Below, one piece after another: positions 50,400-59,490 of a stretch of DNA of 62,993 nt. This DNA comes from Peptococcaceae bacterium BRH_c8a (GTDB taxonomy: Bacteria; Bacillota; Desulfotomaculia; Desulfotomaculales; Desulfallaceae): NCBI GenBank assembly GCA_000961575.1, contig LADP01000011.1, forward strand, positions 1 through 62,993, given 5' to 3'. Both the position numbers and the translations under genes were made by a program. How positions within the stretch are numbered: position 1 is the first letter of the stretch; each line of letters starts with the position of its first letter. A model generated the notes under the pieces. It made no database searches, was not told the DNA's origin, and saw only the letters and a list, made by a program, of their open reading frames with translations.

Positions 50400-51794
50400 A
50401 TGATAGATAGAGATTCTTTTGAAAAACTAAATCTATCAATTGCCTTCACCGAAGATTTAGACAGAGAATTAGAAGGGCATCTCAACAAAGGTTCCAGGCA
50501 GGAAGATTTAACTTTCGCCCTCTGGCAACCAAGCCAGGGGGCTACCCGTTACACCGCTATACTTCAGAGATTAATCCTGCCCCGTGAAAATGATAGGATT
50601 CTCCAAGGTAATGTTGCATTCACCTCGGATTATCTCTTACGTGTACTTGAAGAAGCAAAAGAAGGTTATGGCATTGCATTATTACGTAGTCATTTAGGGC
50701 CAGGGTGGCAGATGATGAGCTATGATGATGTAGTTGCTGAAAGAGACAGACTTGCTGCAGTGGTTGCAGGAAAAACAAAGTTACCTTTAGTGGGTTTAAC
50801 GAGAGGTACCGATGGCTATTGGAGTGGTCGTTTTTGGTTAAAGGGATCTTCAAAGGAATACGTTCGAAAATGGGTAAAGAATGTGAGAGTTATTGGGCAA
50901 CAGCTTAGGGTTTCCTTTAATCCACAGTTGATGCCCCCATTAAGTTCGACAGATTCACAAATAGCAACAGTAAGTGTTTGGGGTGAGGAAAATCAATCAA
51001 TTTTATCTCGTCTGCACATTGGTATTATTGGTTTGGGATCAGTCGGGAGTATTGTTGCAGAGGCATTGAGTAGAATAGGTGTTTCTCGAATAACTTTGAT
51101 TGACCATGATAAAATTGAATTAAGAAACCTCGATAGAACTCTTGGAGCTACAATGGAAGATGTAATTAACAAGACTCCTAAGGTTAAGGTAAGCGAGAGG
51201 GTAATTAAAGCATCTCATACATCGCAAAAAATTAATATTTTACCTTTTGAGGGTACATTGCGTAGCCTGGAAGGGTTATCTCATGCACTAGACTGTGATG
51301 TTCTGTTTTCCTGTGTTGATAGGCCATTTCCCCGACATATGTTGAATTCCTTGGCATACGGGCATTTAATACCTGTAATAGATGGGGGAATAAAAGTAAA
51401 AGTAAATAACCACGGGAAGCTATTGCATGCTGACTGGAGGATCCATACTGTTGGCCCTGGGAGGGCGTGTATGATTTGCTTGGGCGCCTTAAATATGGTT
51501 GAAGTTGCCTTGGATATGGATGGTAAGTTAGATGATCCTGTATATATCCAAGGGTTGGGTCCGGAATTAAATCCTTTATTACAAAGGCAAAATGTTTTTC
51601 CGTTTAGCTTAAGCGTTGCCGCTCATGAGGTGCTTCATTTGATGGGATTAATTGCAGGCAACCCAAGGATAGGAGGCATTGGTCCTCAATTTTATCACTG
51701 TTATCCTGGGATGATGGAGGCTAAACATAGTACGCAATGTAGTTGTGATTGCGAGTATAATAAGTTAATAGGTCAGGTTAATCAAGTGATTTAG
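50400..51794 (+). CDS. E1-like (ThiF) enzyme with N-terminal JAB-like domain
   Basis: ATG at 50400 after GAGGTG, 1 bp after the E2 stop; 464 aa. The C-terminal half is a ThiF/E1 adenylation domain: GIIGLGSVGSIVAEALSRIG near residue 208, LIDHDKIELRNLDRTLG, VLFSCVDRP and a terminal cysteine cluster CSCDC. The N-terminal 170 residues resemble a JAB/MPN isopeptidase: LLRSHLGPGWQMMSYDD near residue 95 matches HSHPGxGxxxxSxxD, except that the first histidine is Arg and the proline is Leu. The isopeptidase may be inactive. Together with Ubl and E2 it forms a minimal conjugation pathway. Confidence 0.82.
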   Translation: MIDRDSFEKLNLSIAFTEDLDRELEGHLNKGSRQEDLTFALWQPSQGATRYTAILQRLILPRENDRILQGNVAFTSDYLLRVLEEAKEGYGIALLRSHLGPGWQMMSYDDVVAERDRLAAVVAGKTKLPLVGLTRGTDGYWSGRFWLKGSSKEYVRKWVKNVRVIGQQLRVSFNPQLMPPLSSTDSQIATVSVWGEENQSILSRLHIGIIGLGSVGSIVAEALSRIGVSRITLIDHDKIELRNLDRTLGATMEDVINKTPKVKVSERVIKASHTSQKINILPFEGTLRSLEGLSHALDCDVLFSCVDRPFPRHMLNSLAYGHLIPVIDGGIKVKVNNHGKLLHADWRIHTVGPGRACMICLGALNMVEVALDMDGKLDDPVYIQGLGPELNPLLQRQNVFPFSLSVAAHEVLHLMGLIAGNPRIGGIGPQFYHCYPGMMEAKHSTQCSCDCEYNKLIGQVNQVI

Positions 51795-51810
51795 ACTTAT
51801 TGAAACAAAC

Positions 51811-51842
51811 GAATCCTCCGGAATTAACGTTCTGGAGGATTC
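51811..51842. terminator. Long hairpin bounding region D (right)
   Basis: Stem GAATCCTCCGGAA/TTCTGGAGGATTC (one G-U pair), loop TTAACG. Its core matches the hairpin at 48222-48259. Directly follows the E1 gene. Confidence 0.75.
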
Positions 51843-51968
51843 TTATTCATTAAATATTATCTATCCTGAAAACTCAAGTGTAAATTATATTAGTATTTAC
51901 CTATTTTAGACAATAAAAAATTAAACCTATAAGAAACCTTTCTTAAGGTTAAATACTTATTAAATATT

Positions 51969-52004
51969 AAGTTGTTATGAAAGTTGTTATGAAAGTTGTT
52001 ATGG
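51969..52004. repeat. Three tandem 12-bp repeats
   Basis: Unit AAGTTGTTATGA occurs three times in a row, the last copy ending GG. Located in AT-rich sequence between region D and the broken PKD gene; the remaining bases in 51843-52113 hold no gene. It may be a binding-site array or an element end. Confidence 0.6.
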
Positions 52005-52113
52005 TAAATATATTATATCCATATTATTCAAGTTTTCATTCCTTTGCTGATGATGCTTGCATCATGATTGTCTGTTGTAATTCGCAGGCTAATTTATTAC
52101 CAAATACAAGTAA

Positions 52114-53291
52114 GACAAAATAGGTCCGCGAATTTGTTCTAGAACACCTGGCGTTTACACCGTAAAGCTTAAAGTGTGGGACAATCAGAATAATACCTCA
52201 ACAGCGACGAAAAGCATCTCCATCTCGGATAAAGCCCCGCCGCCTGAACCACCAGTGCCGCCCGAACCGGAAAATATTCCTCCGGTGGCCCGGTTTGACA
52301 TGGTGCCGGAGGCTTCGCCCGGCGTATCCGTACCCGTTAAAAACAGGTCTTATGACCCGGACGGCGAGATTGTATCGGTAAACTGGGCTGTATCTCCGGT
52401 GGCCAATTCAAGCCTGGGTGACACAGGAGGAAATATTAATTTTGCAGAACCGGGCACATATAAGGTTACGTTAACGGTGGAAGACGACAGGGGAGACACT
52501 GATACGGTCCAAAAGACCATCAGTATTGTCAACGAATCTCCGGTGGCCCGGATTTCCATACCCACCACCGTATTCCAGGGAGAAGACGTGGAGATCGAGA
52601 GCAATTCCTACGACCCGGACGGAGAGATTTCTGAATACACCTGGAGCGTTACGCCTGCCGGAATGGTAGGCACCCTTTCCGGTGAAAGAGGCACGGTCTA
52701 TTTTGATGAGCCGGGTACCTATACGGTCCAATTGACAGTAAAAGACAGGTTCGGCTCAACCGGTACTGTGACCAAAAACCTGGAAGTTAAACCTGCCGTA
52801 CCTACGGCCTTTTTCCGCTGGACCGGCACACCCAAAGAAAACCGGAAAATAGTCTTTGATTCCTCGGAAAGCTACGGTTCCGGACGCTATCCGGTGGACT
52901 TTGGTTGCAACCAATGGGAGTTTATTCCCCCTGCTGGGGTGCCTGTTGATGCAGTTAAAATTGTTTATTCACCGGATTTGAAATCTCGGCAAGTGCTGTT
53001 CAAGGAGCCGGGGAACTACCGCATCCGCCTGGCTGTCAAGAACACCAAAGGGACGGATTCGGAGTGGTATGAACAGGTCATCACCGTTTACCCAGACCAG
53101 CCGCCGGTGGCCGATTTTTACACCGTTCAGACTATAACCCGCGATCCGGCTAATGCTAATACGGCCACTATTCTTCTGATGGACCGTTCCTATTCCCCTG
53201 ACGGAGACCTTATTTACCGGCGGGAATGGAACTACCGCTACGACAGCAACAACGACGGCAGTTTCTCTGATGAGTCTTGGGTTACCTTGGA
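52114..53291 (+). pseudogene. PKD-repeat surface protein, 5'-truncated left fragment
   Basis: The frame opens after a stop at 52111, and recognisable sequence begins near 52144 (TPGVYTVKLKVWDNQ). It holds at least two typical PKD domains (PPVARFDMVP...SYDPDGEI...EPGTYKVTLTVEDDRGD and ...ESPVARISIP...SYDPDGEI...GTYTVQLTVKDRFG) and weaker ones. The start codon and signal peptide are missing, so the 5' part was lost or separated by an earlier event at about 52114-52144. At 53291 the frame enters the transposon; the original frame continues at 60378. Confidence 0.85.
53284..53291. repeat. Direct repeat flanking the Tn7/Mu-like transposon (left)
   Basis: ACCTTGGA here and at 60370-60377. Up to 8 bp are duplicated; the true duplication may be shorter (5-8 bp). 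Confidence 0.75.
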
Positions 53292-53488
53292 TGTAAAACG
53301 TCACATTGTAGCAATAACGAACGTCAAATTATTACTAACGGCTCTATTTAAAATACAGCAAATTAATTCTAAGAACGCAAGGTAATAATAATTAAAATGC
53401 ACTTTATTACAATAATCAGAGTAACTTATTCATCAATTGACAAAACAAAGAGACCGCAATTGCGATCCCATTATGTTTAGCAGATGTG

Positions 53489-53872
53489 TTATTTTGCAAG
53501 CCCTCCAAGTAAATTTCTGTTAAATCGTATCATTATTGCATTCCCAGCAAGCAGCAGGTTATGATTATCAAGATTACCTAGTAAAGATCTTGGTGTCGTA
53601 TAACTGTCTGACCAACCATTATAAAGATTAAAACCCAGCCTTATTAACGACCCCATACTTGCTGAAAAATCAACATCAGCATCATCAAGACAAGTACATA
53701 TGCGGTGCTCACGGGAATTATAGATGAACCTGCGTTTTCTATAAAGATCATCATTACCCGTAATGATATAAAACAAGCTGGCACGTTCCGAATCATAGGG
53801 GGACATATTATCCTCAAGCATCATACCTAGAAAGCGTTCCTTATGTGCAGAGCTAATAAAATATTTTTCCAA
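53489..53872 (-). CDS. Transposon accessory protein (DUF6075/DUF2538-like), 127 aa
   Basis: TTG at 53872, 9 bases after AGGAGG. Small soluble protein: EKYFISSAHKERFLGMMLED near the start, ASLFYIITGNDDLYRK and SASMGSLIRLGFNLYNGW. Proteins of this type are encoded last in Firmicutes transposons of this kind. The role in transposition is unknown to me. It lies 13 bp after the ATPase gene. Confidence 0.65.
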   Translation of the reverse strand: MEKYFISSAHKERFLGMMLEDNMSPYDSERASLFYIITGNDDLYRKRRFIYNSREHRICTCLDDADVDFSASMGSLIRLGFNLYNGWSDSYTTPRSLLGNLDNHNLLLAGNAIMIRFNRNLLGGLAK

Positions 53873-53885
53873 TTCTATTAACCTC

Positions 53886-54689
53886 CTAAATCAGTTCAAT
53901 TTCGTTGACAGCTGCAAGAATGATGTCCGTATCAATTGTCTGTTTATTGTGCTGGGTCCCAATCATGAGTGCCTTTGTGAGAATAAGATTAAGCTTCCTT
54001 ATAGAACCTCCAGAGCTACTATAAGCAGAAAGCATGGCATTCTCATTCATTATGGACGGAGAAGCTCCAGCAAGTATGAACCGATTTTTTATGTATTCGA
54101 CTGCTTCTTTTTCCTGAATACCTTCAAAATTATAACTGATGATAATTCTCTGTCTAAGAGCTTCATGAGGTTGTCTCATGAGTATGTTATTAAACACAGG
54201 TTGTCCAAGCAAAATAAGAGAAAATCGGCTCTTTGAATCCATAGAAAAGTTAGTCAGCATCTTGAAATCCCTGAGGATATCACTGTTTAAGTATTGTGCT
54301 TCATCCAGGCAAACTATGTGATGGATTTTTTTACTCATGCTTATGTTCTCGAAATACTCCTGAATGCTCTTAAACATTACCGATTTCTTATATTGCACCT
54401 CAAGGCCTAGACAACTGCAAAGTTGCCGGTAAAACTCGGTGGTAGTGATGGTGGAAAGACATATATAAGTGAACTTAGTAATATTGGGATTAAGCTTACT
54501 GCTAAAACAACGCAGGGAAAATGTCTTTCCCTGACCAGCTCCAGCGGTAAATACGCCAATTCCAGGATTGTTTTTAAGATAATCAAGACGCCCATTCATT
54601 TCCTTCATGTCTTCTGTAAGAAATGCGTCCTTTGTGGCTATATCTTTGTCAAATGGATTAAAAGACATGCCATAGTAATTAATTGACAT
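53886..54689 (-). CDS. AAA ATPase, transposition partner (TnsC/TniB/ExeA-like)
   Basis: ATG at 54689 with GGAGGTG upstream; 267 aa. Starts YYGMSFNPFDKDI, then Walker A FTAGAGQGKTFS at about residues 47-56, Walker B HHIVCLDEAQYL near 125 and sensor LILLGQP near 160. ATPases of this class choose the target and activate a DDE transposase. Overlaps the transposase end by 11 bp. Confidence 0.83.
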   Translation of the reverse strand: MSINYYGMSFNPFDKDIATKDAFLTEDMKEMNGRLDYLKNNPGIGVFTAGAGQGKTFSLRCFSSKLNPNITKFTYICLSTITTTEFYRQLCSCLGLEVQYKKSVMFKSIQEYFENISMSKKIHHIVCLDEAQYLNSDILRDFKMLTNFSMDSKSRFSLILLGQPVFNNILMRQPHEALRQRIIISYNFEGIQEKEAVEYIKNRFILAGASPSIMNENAMLSAYSSSGGSIRKLNLILTKALMIGTQHNKQTIDTDIILAAVNEIELI

Positions 54690-55165
54690 CTACGCTATCA
54701 CCTCCATAGTTGATAGCATAAGTATTGTTACGCTTGGTTTTACCATTCTCAACTTTGTTAGTTTTACGTATTAGGTACTTTACTTCATCCTCAAGTATGT
54801 AAGCATTTTCCATATCCCCAGGCAAATAGCGTATCTCCACACTGCATCGTATAAACTGCATGGGAACATCATACAATATCTTGTCTATTACAACAGTTGC
54901 ATCATTTTTTACACGCCTTTTAATACGGTTCATGAAGCAAGTATTAAGCCAATCAGGACTTACTGGCATTTTTACCCGAGAAATATCCCCCAAATAACGA
55001 TCTGACGGTGTCTGCCCAGTAGCGCTGTGTACTGTTGTGTTATGCTTCCTAATATATTCAAAAAGTTTAGCATTTAGCATTTCAAGTGATGTGATTTCTG
55101 TAGTATCAAGTACATTTAAGAAACGATTACGGAGGGTTCTGAAGTTCCTTTCTATTTTACCTTTG
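54679..55165 (-). pseudogene. DDE transposase, C-terminal fragment
   Basis: Continues the transposase of 58650-59432. The codons at the break give KG then KIERNFRTLRNRF; the E of KIER is the expected catalytic glutamate of the rve (DDE) domain. A beta-barrel-like C-terminal domain follows (VVIDKILYDVPMQFI...YLPGDMENAYIL). It is separated from the first two catalytic aspartates by 3.5 kb of RIT element, so the enzyme is inactive as it stands. Confidence 0.85.
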
Positions 55166-55192
55166 TAATGTAAAGCTTTACATTACAAAGGT
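55159..55192. repeat. Perfect 34-bp palindrome at the left RIT junction
   Basis: Each 17-bp arm reads ACCTTTGTAATGTAAAG inward. The outer 7 bp of each arm equal the target/ITR edge sequence ACCTTTG, and the centre is TAATGTAAAG facing its complement. Present only at the left junction. Confidence 0.85.
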
Positions 55193-55278
55193 TATGTATA
55201 GTAAATGATAATGTAAAGTAAGTTTATGAATCCCTTCTCTTTCCTGGAATTTTTATGGATTTACTTTACATTATCATA
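55186..55278 (+). repeat. RIT left inverted terminal repeat (93 bp)
   Basis: Nearly identical to the reverse complement of 58564-58656. Each repeat itself contains an internal inverted pair (ATGATAATGTAAAGTAA near one end, TTACTTTACATTATCA near the other), the design expected for tyrosine recombinase binding. Confidence 0.9.
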
Positions 55279-55327
55279 CTCCTATAGTTAAGGTAGTCAA
55301 ATTTACTATGGGAGGGAGTATTGTATA

Positions 55328-56590
55328 ATGGATATCAATAAATCTATCGATACGTTTGATGTGATGGCGGCTGATTTGTTATCCTATCTCAGTCGGATAG
55401 GATTTAAGAAAACAGCAATCAACAGATACCGTAATTCCATCAACCGAATCAAAACTCACATGGAGCAGGAAGGGAAAATAGCTTTTAATTCAGAAACCTG
55501 TTCCCGTTTTGTAGAGCATTTAACTGGTAATAGTGCTTATCAGGATTTAAACAGACGGGAAAAAGATGAAATCCGATGTGCCAATGTGGTTTTAGAATAT
55601 CAGCTTACTGGGAGTATAGCCTTCCGTACAATCCGCAAAAATAAGACCTTATATGGAAAGATAGGTTCCACCATATCAGAGTATCTTTCATACCGAAAAT
55701 CTAGAAACATCTCAATTAGTACTTTGGAGGGCAATCAACTTTATCTGCAACGTCTTCAGGATTTTCTTGAAAACCACGGGATCACAGATATCAAAAATAT
55801 ATCACAGTCTGATATCCTGTCGTTTATCAAAAGTCTTAGCTTTTATTCCAAAGGAACCATCCACTGTACATTGTCTGCTCTGCGGGGTTTCTTTAGATAT
55901 CTCCACGACATTGGAATGCTAAAGGTGGATTGGTCTTATCTGGTTCCGAAAGATGGCTATAAAAAAGAGGTAAAGCTGCCTACCACATACGAAAAGGATG
56001 AAATAGAAAGCATTCTTAAAGCTGTTGACCGGGGTAACCCGAAAGGAAAGCGTGACTATGCCATAATCCTTCTAGCTGCCCGGTTAGGGCTGCGGTCTTC
56101 GGATATTTGCAAAATGAAATTTGAAAATATTCTCTGGGAACAAAATTTGATTGTTCTTACTCAACAAAAGACCGCTAAACGTATTGAACTGCCTCTTCTT
56201 CCGGAGATAGGCAACTCAATTATTGATTACCTGAAGTACGCACGCCCACATTCTGAGTCACCGTATATATTCCTCCATGTAAACCCCCGTTATGAAAGAC
56301 TTCAGGAACCAACAATTCATAGCATCGTATCCCAGTATATGAGGCAGGCCGGCATTCATAATATTAATCAAAAAAAACATGGCCCTCATGCGCTTCGCCA
56401 CAGCCTAGCTGGATTTCTCTTGGAAAAAAAGACACCTCTGCCCGTAATTTCAGAAGTCCTTGGACATACCAATACGGAAAGCACAAAAACATATCTTAGA
56501 ATAGATATGGAATCTTTACGGCAATGTGCCTTGAAGGTACCCTCTCTATATACACCGCTTTATGAGAGAGGGAGGTACCGAAATGATTGA
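55328..56590 (+). CDS. ritA: RIT tyrosine recombinase A
   Basis: ATG at 55328 with GGGAGGG upstream; 420 aa. Two SAM-like N-terminal domains (about residues 1-90 and 110-205), then the catalytic domain: Arg in ARLGLRSSDICKM, HxxR in HALRHSLAGF, His in LGHTNTEST and Tyr in KTYLRID. All of the R-H-R-H-Y set is present. The extra N-terminal region makes it longer than XerC/D, as is usual for RitA. Overlaps ritB by 8 bp. Confidence 0.9.
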   Translation: MDINKSIDTFDVMAADLLSYLSRIGFKKTAINRYRNSINRIKTHMEQEGKIAFNSETCSRFVEHLTGNSAYQDLNRREKDEIRCANVVLEYQLTGSIAFRTIRKNKTLYGKIGSTISEYLSYRKSRNISISTLEGNQLYLQRLQDFLENHGITDIKNISQSDILSFIKSLSFYSKGTIHCTLSALRGFFRYLHDIGMLKVDWSYLVPKDGYKKEVKLPTTYEKDEIESILKAVDRGNPKGKRDYAIILLAARLGLRSSDICKMKFENILWEQNLIVLTQQKTAKRIELPLLPEIGNSIIDYLKYARPHSESPYIFLHVNPRYERLQEPTIHSIVSQYMRQAGIHNINQKKHGPHALRHSLAGFLLEKKTPLPVISEVLGHTNTESTKTYLRIDMESLRQCALKVPSLYTPLYERGRYRND

Positions 56591-57539
56591 GTATTATAGT
56601 TCCTATGGCCCATTTTTTAGTGAATATATTGAATTCAAGCGAAGCCTGGGATACCGCTATAAGTATGAATATGTTTTTACAGCTTTTGACCGCTTCCTTT
56701 TAGAAAACAATGTCACCAATATTGGATTGACTAGAAAAATTTGTGACCAGTGGGGGCAAAAACGCCCTAATGAATCTGATGTAACCAGATATAAACGTAT
56801 AAACGATATTCGAAACTTTTCCATCTACCTTAACGGGGCTGGCTATCCATCTTATGTGCCACGACAAGTGCATCAGTACAAAACCACCTTTATACCATAT
56901 ATTTTTACAAAAGAAGAGATAGACCAATTTTTCCGCGCCTGTGACTCATTACAGTTTACACCTAACTCAATAACTACACATATTTATCCGGCAGTATTCC
57001 GACTAATTTATGGATGTGGACTTAGGGCAAATGAAGCACTGTCAATCAAGTGTGGTGATATAAATCTGGATAATAAATATATTATCATACGTGAGCCAAA
57101 AAATGGCGAGGACCGGATGCTTCCTATTTCCGATTCACTGGTAGAAACCCTTAAGCTATATAAAAACTGCTATCGTAATGGGGCGAAAGAGAAAGATTTT
57201 TTCTTCGTTAAGCTCAATGGGGACAGATGCTCCTCAGAGACTATGTATGAGTGGTTCAGAAAGATTCTCCGCATAGCGGGAATCTCTCATGGCGGTAAGG
57301 GACACGGCCCATGTGTCCATTCTTTTCGCCATTCGTTCAGTGTCCACTCCCTTGCTGCAATGTCGGATGCAGGGCTTGATCTTTATTATTGCCTTCCCCT
57401 GCTTTCAAAATATCTGGGTCATAAATCACTAGAGGCAACTGATAAATATGTAAGGCTTACTGCAGACATGTATCCAGGAATCATGGATGACATGAACCAG
57501 TTATGTTCATATGTGTTTCCGGAGGTGGGTAAGGCATGA
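56583..57539 (+). CDS. ritB: RIT tyrosine recombinase B
   Basis: ATG at 56583 after GGGAGGTACCG; an earlier ATG at 56562 lies before that site. 318 aa. Catalytic set: Arg in YGCGLRANEALSIK, HSFRHSFSVHSL, LGHKSLEAT and DKYVRLT. Slightly longer insertion between HxxR and the second His (MSDAGLDLYYCLPLL) than in XerC/D. Its stop overlaps the ritC start (ATGA). Confidence 0.9.
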   Translation: MIEYYSSYGPFFSEYIEFKRSLGYRYKYEYVFTAFDRFLLENNVTNIGLTRKICDQWGQKRPNESDVTRYKRINDIRNFSIYLNGAGYPSYVPRQVHQYKTTFIPYIFTKEEIDQFFRACDSLQFTPNSITTHIYPAVFRLIYGCGLRANEALSIKCGDINLDNKYIIIREPKNGEDRMLPISDSLVETLKLYKNCYRNGAKEKDFFFVKLNGDRCSSETMYEWFRKILRIAGISHGGKGHGPCVHSFRHSFSVHSLAAMSDAGLDLYYCLPLLSKYLGHKSLEATDKYVRLTADMYPGIMDDMNQLCSYVFPEVGKA

Positions 57540-58552
57540 AGCCGACTGATTTTTCATATTATCTGACGAGTTATCTGACAAAATACCTTCCAGATGAACT
57601 GGGGGCCAGCACAAATACTGTTGCATCCTATAGAGATACATACATGCTATTTCTGGTTTATTTGCGGGATGTTCATGAAATACCAGTAGAAAAACTATGC
57701 TTAATAGATATCACTAAAAATCGTGTTGAGGCTTTCCTTGATTGGATTGAATCAAAAAGGAACTGTTCTATCCAGACCAGAAACGTACGTCTGGCAGCTA
57801 TCCATTCCTATTTTAAATATCTGCAGTATGAAAATCCTGATAACTTGCTTGAGTGGCAGCGCATCCTCTCAATTCCTGTTAAGAAAGGTGAAAAAGGCAC
57901 ATTAAATTACATGACACTTGATGGCATAAAACTACTTTTGGAAATGCCTGACCAGAATACAGTAGCTGGCCGAAGGGACCTTGCTTTACTTTCCCTAATG
58001 TATGATACCGCCGCCAGAGTGCAGGAGATCATAGACCTAACACCTAAAATGGTGCGTCTGGAACAGCCGTACATAATTAAATTAATTGGTAAAGGACAGA
58101 AAGCACGAGTTGTACCGTTAATGGAATCACAATTACGGATATTACGTCAATACATGGAGGAAAGAAATCTTTTAGAACCCCATGCTAATCAGTACCCCCT
58201 GTTTTTTAACAAACGCCACGAAAAACTAACAAGGGCTGGTGTAGGATACATTCTTGATAAATATATCCAAATGGCTCGTGAAAGGAGCCCCTCCTTGATT
58301 CCCGAGAAATTTACGTGCCATTGCCTAAGACATAGCAAAAGTATGCACATGCTTCAAGCTGGAGTAAATTTAGTTTATATCCGAGATATCTTGGGCCACT
58401 GTTCAATCCAAACTACAGAGATTTATGCACGGGCTGACTCTAAACAAAAACGGGAAGCTATTGAAAAAGCTTATACCGAAGTAGTCCCAAAGGAACAGCC
58501 ACAATGGCAGACTAACCGGAACCTTTTAGACTGGTTGAAAAATTTTCGTTAG
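57536..58552 (+). CDS. ritC: RIT tyrosine recombinase C
   Basis: ATG at 57536 overlaps the ritB stop; 338 aa. Catalytic set: Arg in YDTAARVQEIIDL, HCLRHSKSMHML, LGHCSIQTTEIYARAD. Closest of the three to XerD/integrase of site-specific elements. The genes are tightly coupled, so all three proteins are made together and probably form a mixed complex on the inverted repeats. Confidence 0.9.
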   Translation: MKPTDFSYYLTSYLTKYLPDELGASTNTVASYRDTYMLFLVYLRDVHEIPVEKLCLIDITKNRVEAFLDWIESKRNCSIQTRNVRLAAIHSYFKYLQYENPDNLLEWQRILSIPVKKGEKGTLNYMTLDGIKLLLEMPDQNTVAGRRDLALLSLMYDTAARVQEIIDLTPKMVRLEQPYIIKLIGKGQKARVVPLMESQLRILRQYMEERNLLEPHANQYPLFFNKRHEKLTRAGVGYILDKYIQMARERSPSLIPEKFTCHCLRHSKSMHMLQAGVNLVYIRDILGHCSIQTTEIYARADSKQKREAIEKAYTEVVPKEQPQWQTNRNLLDWLKNFR

Positions 58553-58563
58553 TTGTAAATGGT

Positions 58564-58656
58564 TATGATAATGTAAAGTAAATCCATAAAAATTCCAGGA
58601 AAGAGAAGGGATTCACAAACTTACTTTACATTATCATTTACTATACATAACCTTTG
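58564..58656 (-). repeat. RIT right inverted terminal repeat (93 bp)
   Basis: Inverted copy of 55186-55278, starting 11 bp after the ritC stop. Beyond it the transposase coding sequence resumes directly (AGCAAAGG on the minus strand). Confidence 0.9.
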
Positions 58657-59432
58657 CTAGCTCCGTCCCTTACAGGGGTATGAGTTAATACAATGCCTAA
58701 GCTTCCACATATGAGGGAAAGCTGTTCATTTTTATAGGGTGATCCATTATCGACATATAGTTTTTGTGGAATTCCATAAGTAGCAGTAGCATCCTTAAGT
58801 ACCTTTTGGAAGTTATAGGCATTGTCGTTATAGAAAAATCGGCCACCCACAATCATACGTGTCTTATCATCTAGTAGCATAATTAGGTAAGTCCTACGGC
58901 GTATCCTGTTTTCTACAATATATGGACCATACAACGAATCACCTTGGTACATACTGCAAGCAAACTCCTCTTCAAATGCCTTTCGATCTTTGAGTCCAGG
59001 GCAGGAAGCACCTTTTAGGTTATGTTTTTTCACATAGCGCTGCACGGTAGAAAGAGAAACGTCTTTCTGGTTAATTATGCTGTCAGAAATCAGCTTAAGA
59101 TAGATTTCTTTTGCATTAATTTTAGGAAACTCTTCCCTGATACGATAGATTGCTGCTATTGCATCATCATCAAGCCGTCTGCTTTTACCCGCATCACACC
59201 TGCTTTTTGGTATCAACGCGTCAAAGCCTCCCCTGCGATAATCCGATTCCCAGCAGGCTAAAGTCCCAGGGGAATACCTCATCTCCCTGCCATCGGGCAT
59301 TTTAATAGGTTTTTCTGTGACACGGCAGAAATAGGCCCGTTTCGAGGCATCTGGATAAGTCTCGTTATAAGCTGGTTGTATCAATGCTAGCCGTATAGAT
59401 GCCTCTTCAATGAATTTTTTCTGTTGATCCAT
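58650..59432 (-). pseudogene. DDE transposase, N-terminal fragment
   Basis: ATG at 59432 after GGAGGTGATT. About 260 residues: helix-turn-helix region (YSPGTLACWESDYRRGGFDALI, RLDDDAIAAIYRIREEFP), then the start of the rve core with the first Asp in GDSLYGPYIVEN and the second in LYVDNGSPYKNEQL. Its true sequence ends at DGASKG; two further codons come from the RIT repeat. The catalytic Glu lies in the other fragment at 55150. Confidence 0.87.
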
Positions 59433-59490
59433 TGTAAAATCACCTCCATCATCAGTCTAGCATGCACCTAGCACACAGTCGATTTCCAAC

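Larger units (their letters stand above)
55166..58656. mobile_element. RIT element (recombinase in trio)
   Basis: Three overlapping tyrosine recombinase genes of about 420, 318 and 338 aa, all plus strand, between 93-bp inverted repeats. This is the defining structure of RIT elements. It sits inside the transposase gene, and ACCTTTG is found at both outer edges. Confidence 0.9.
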
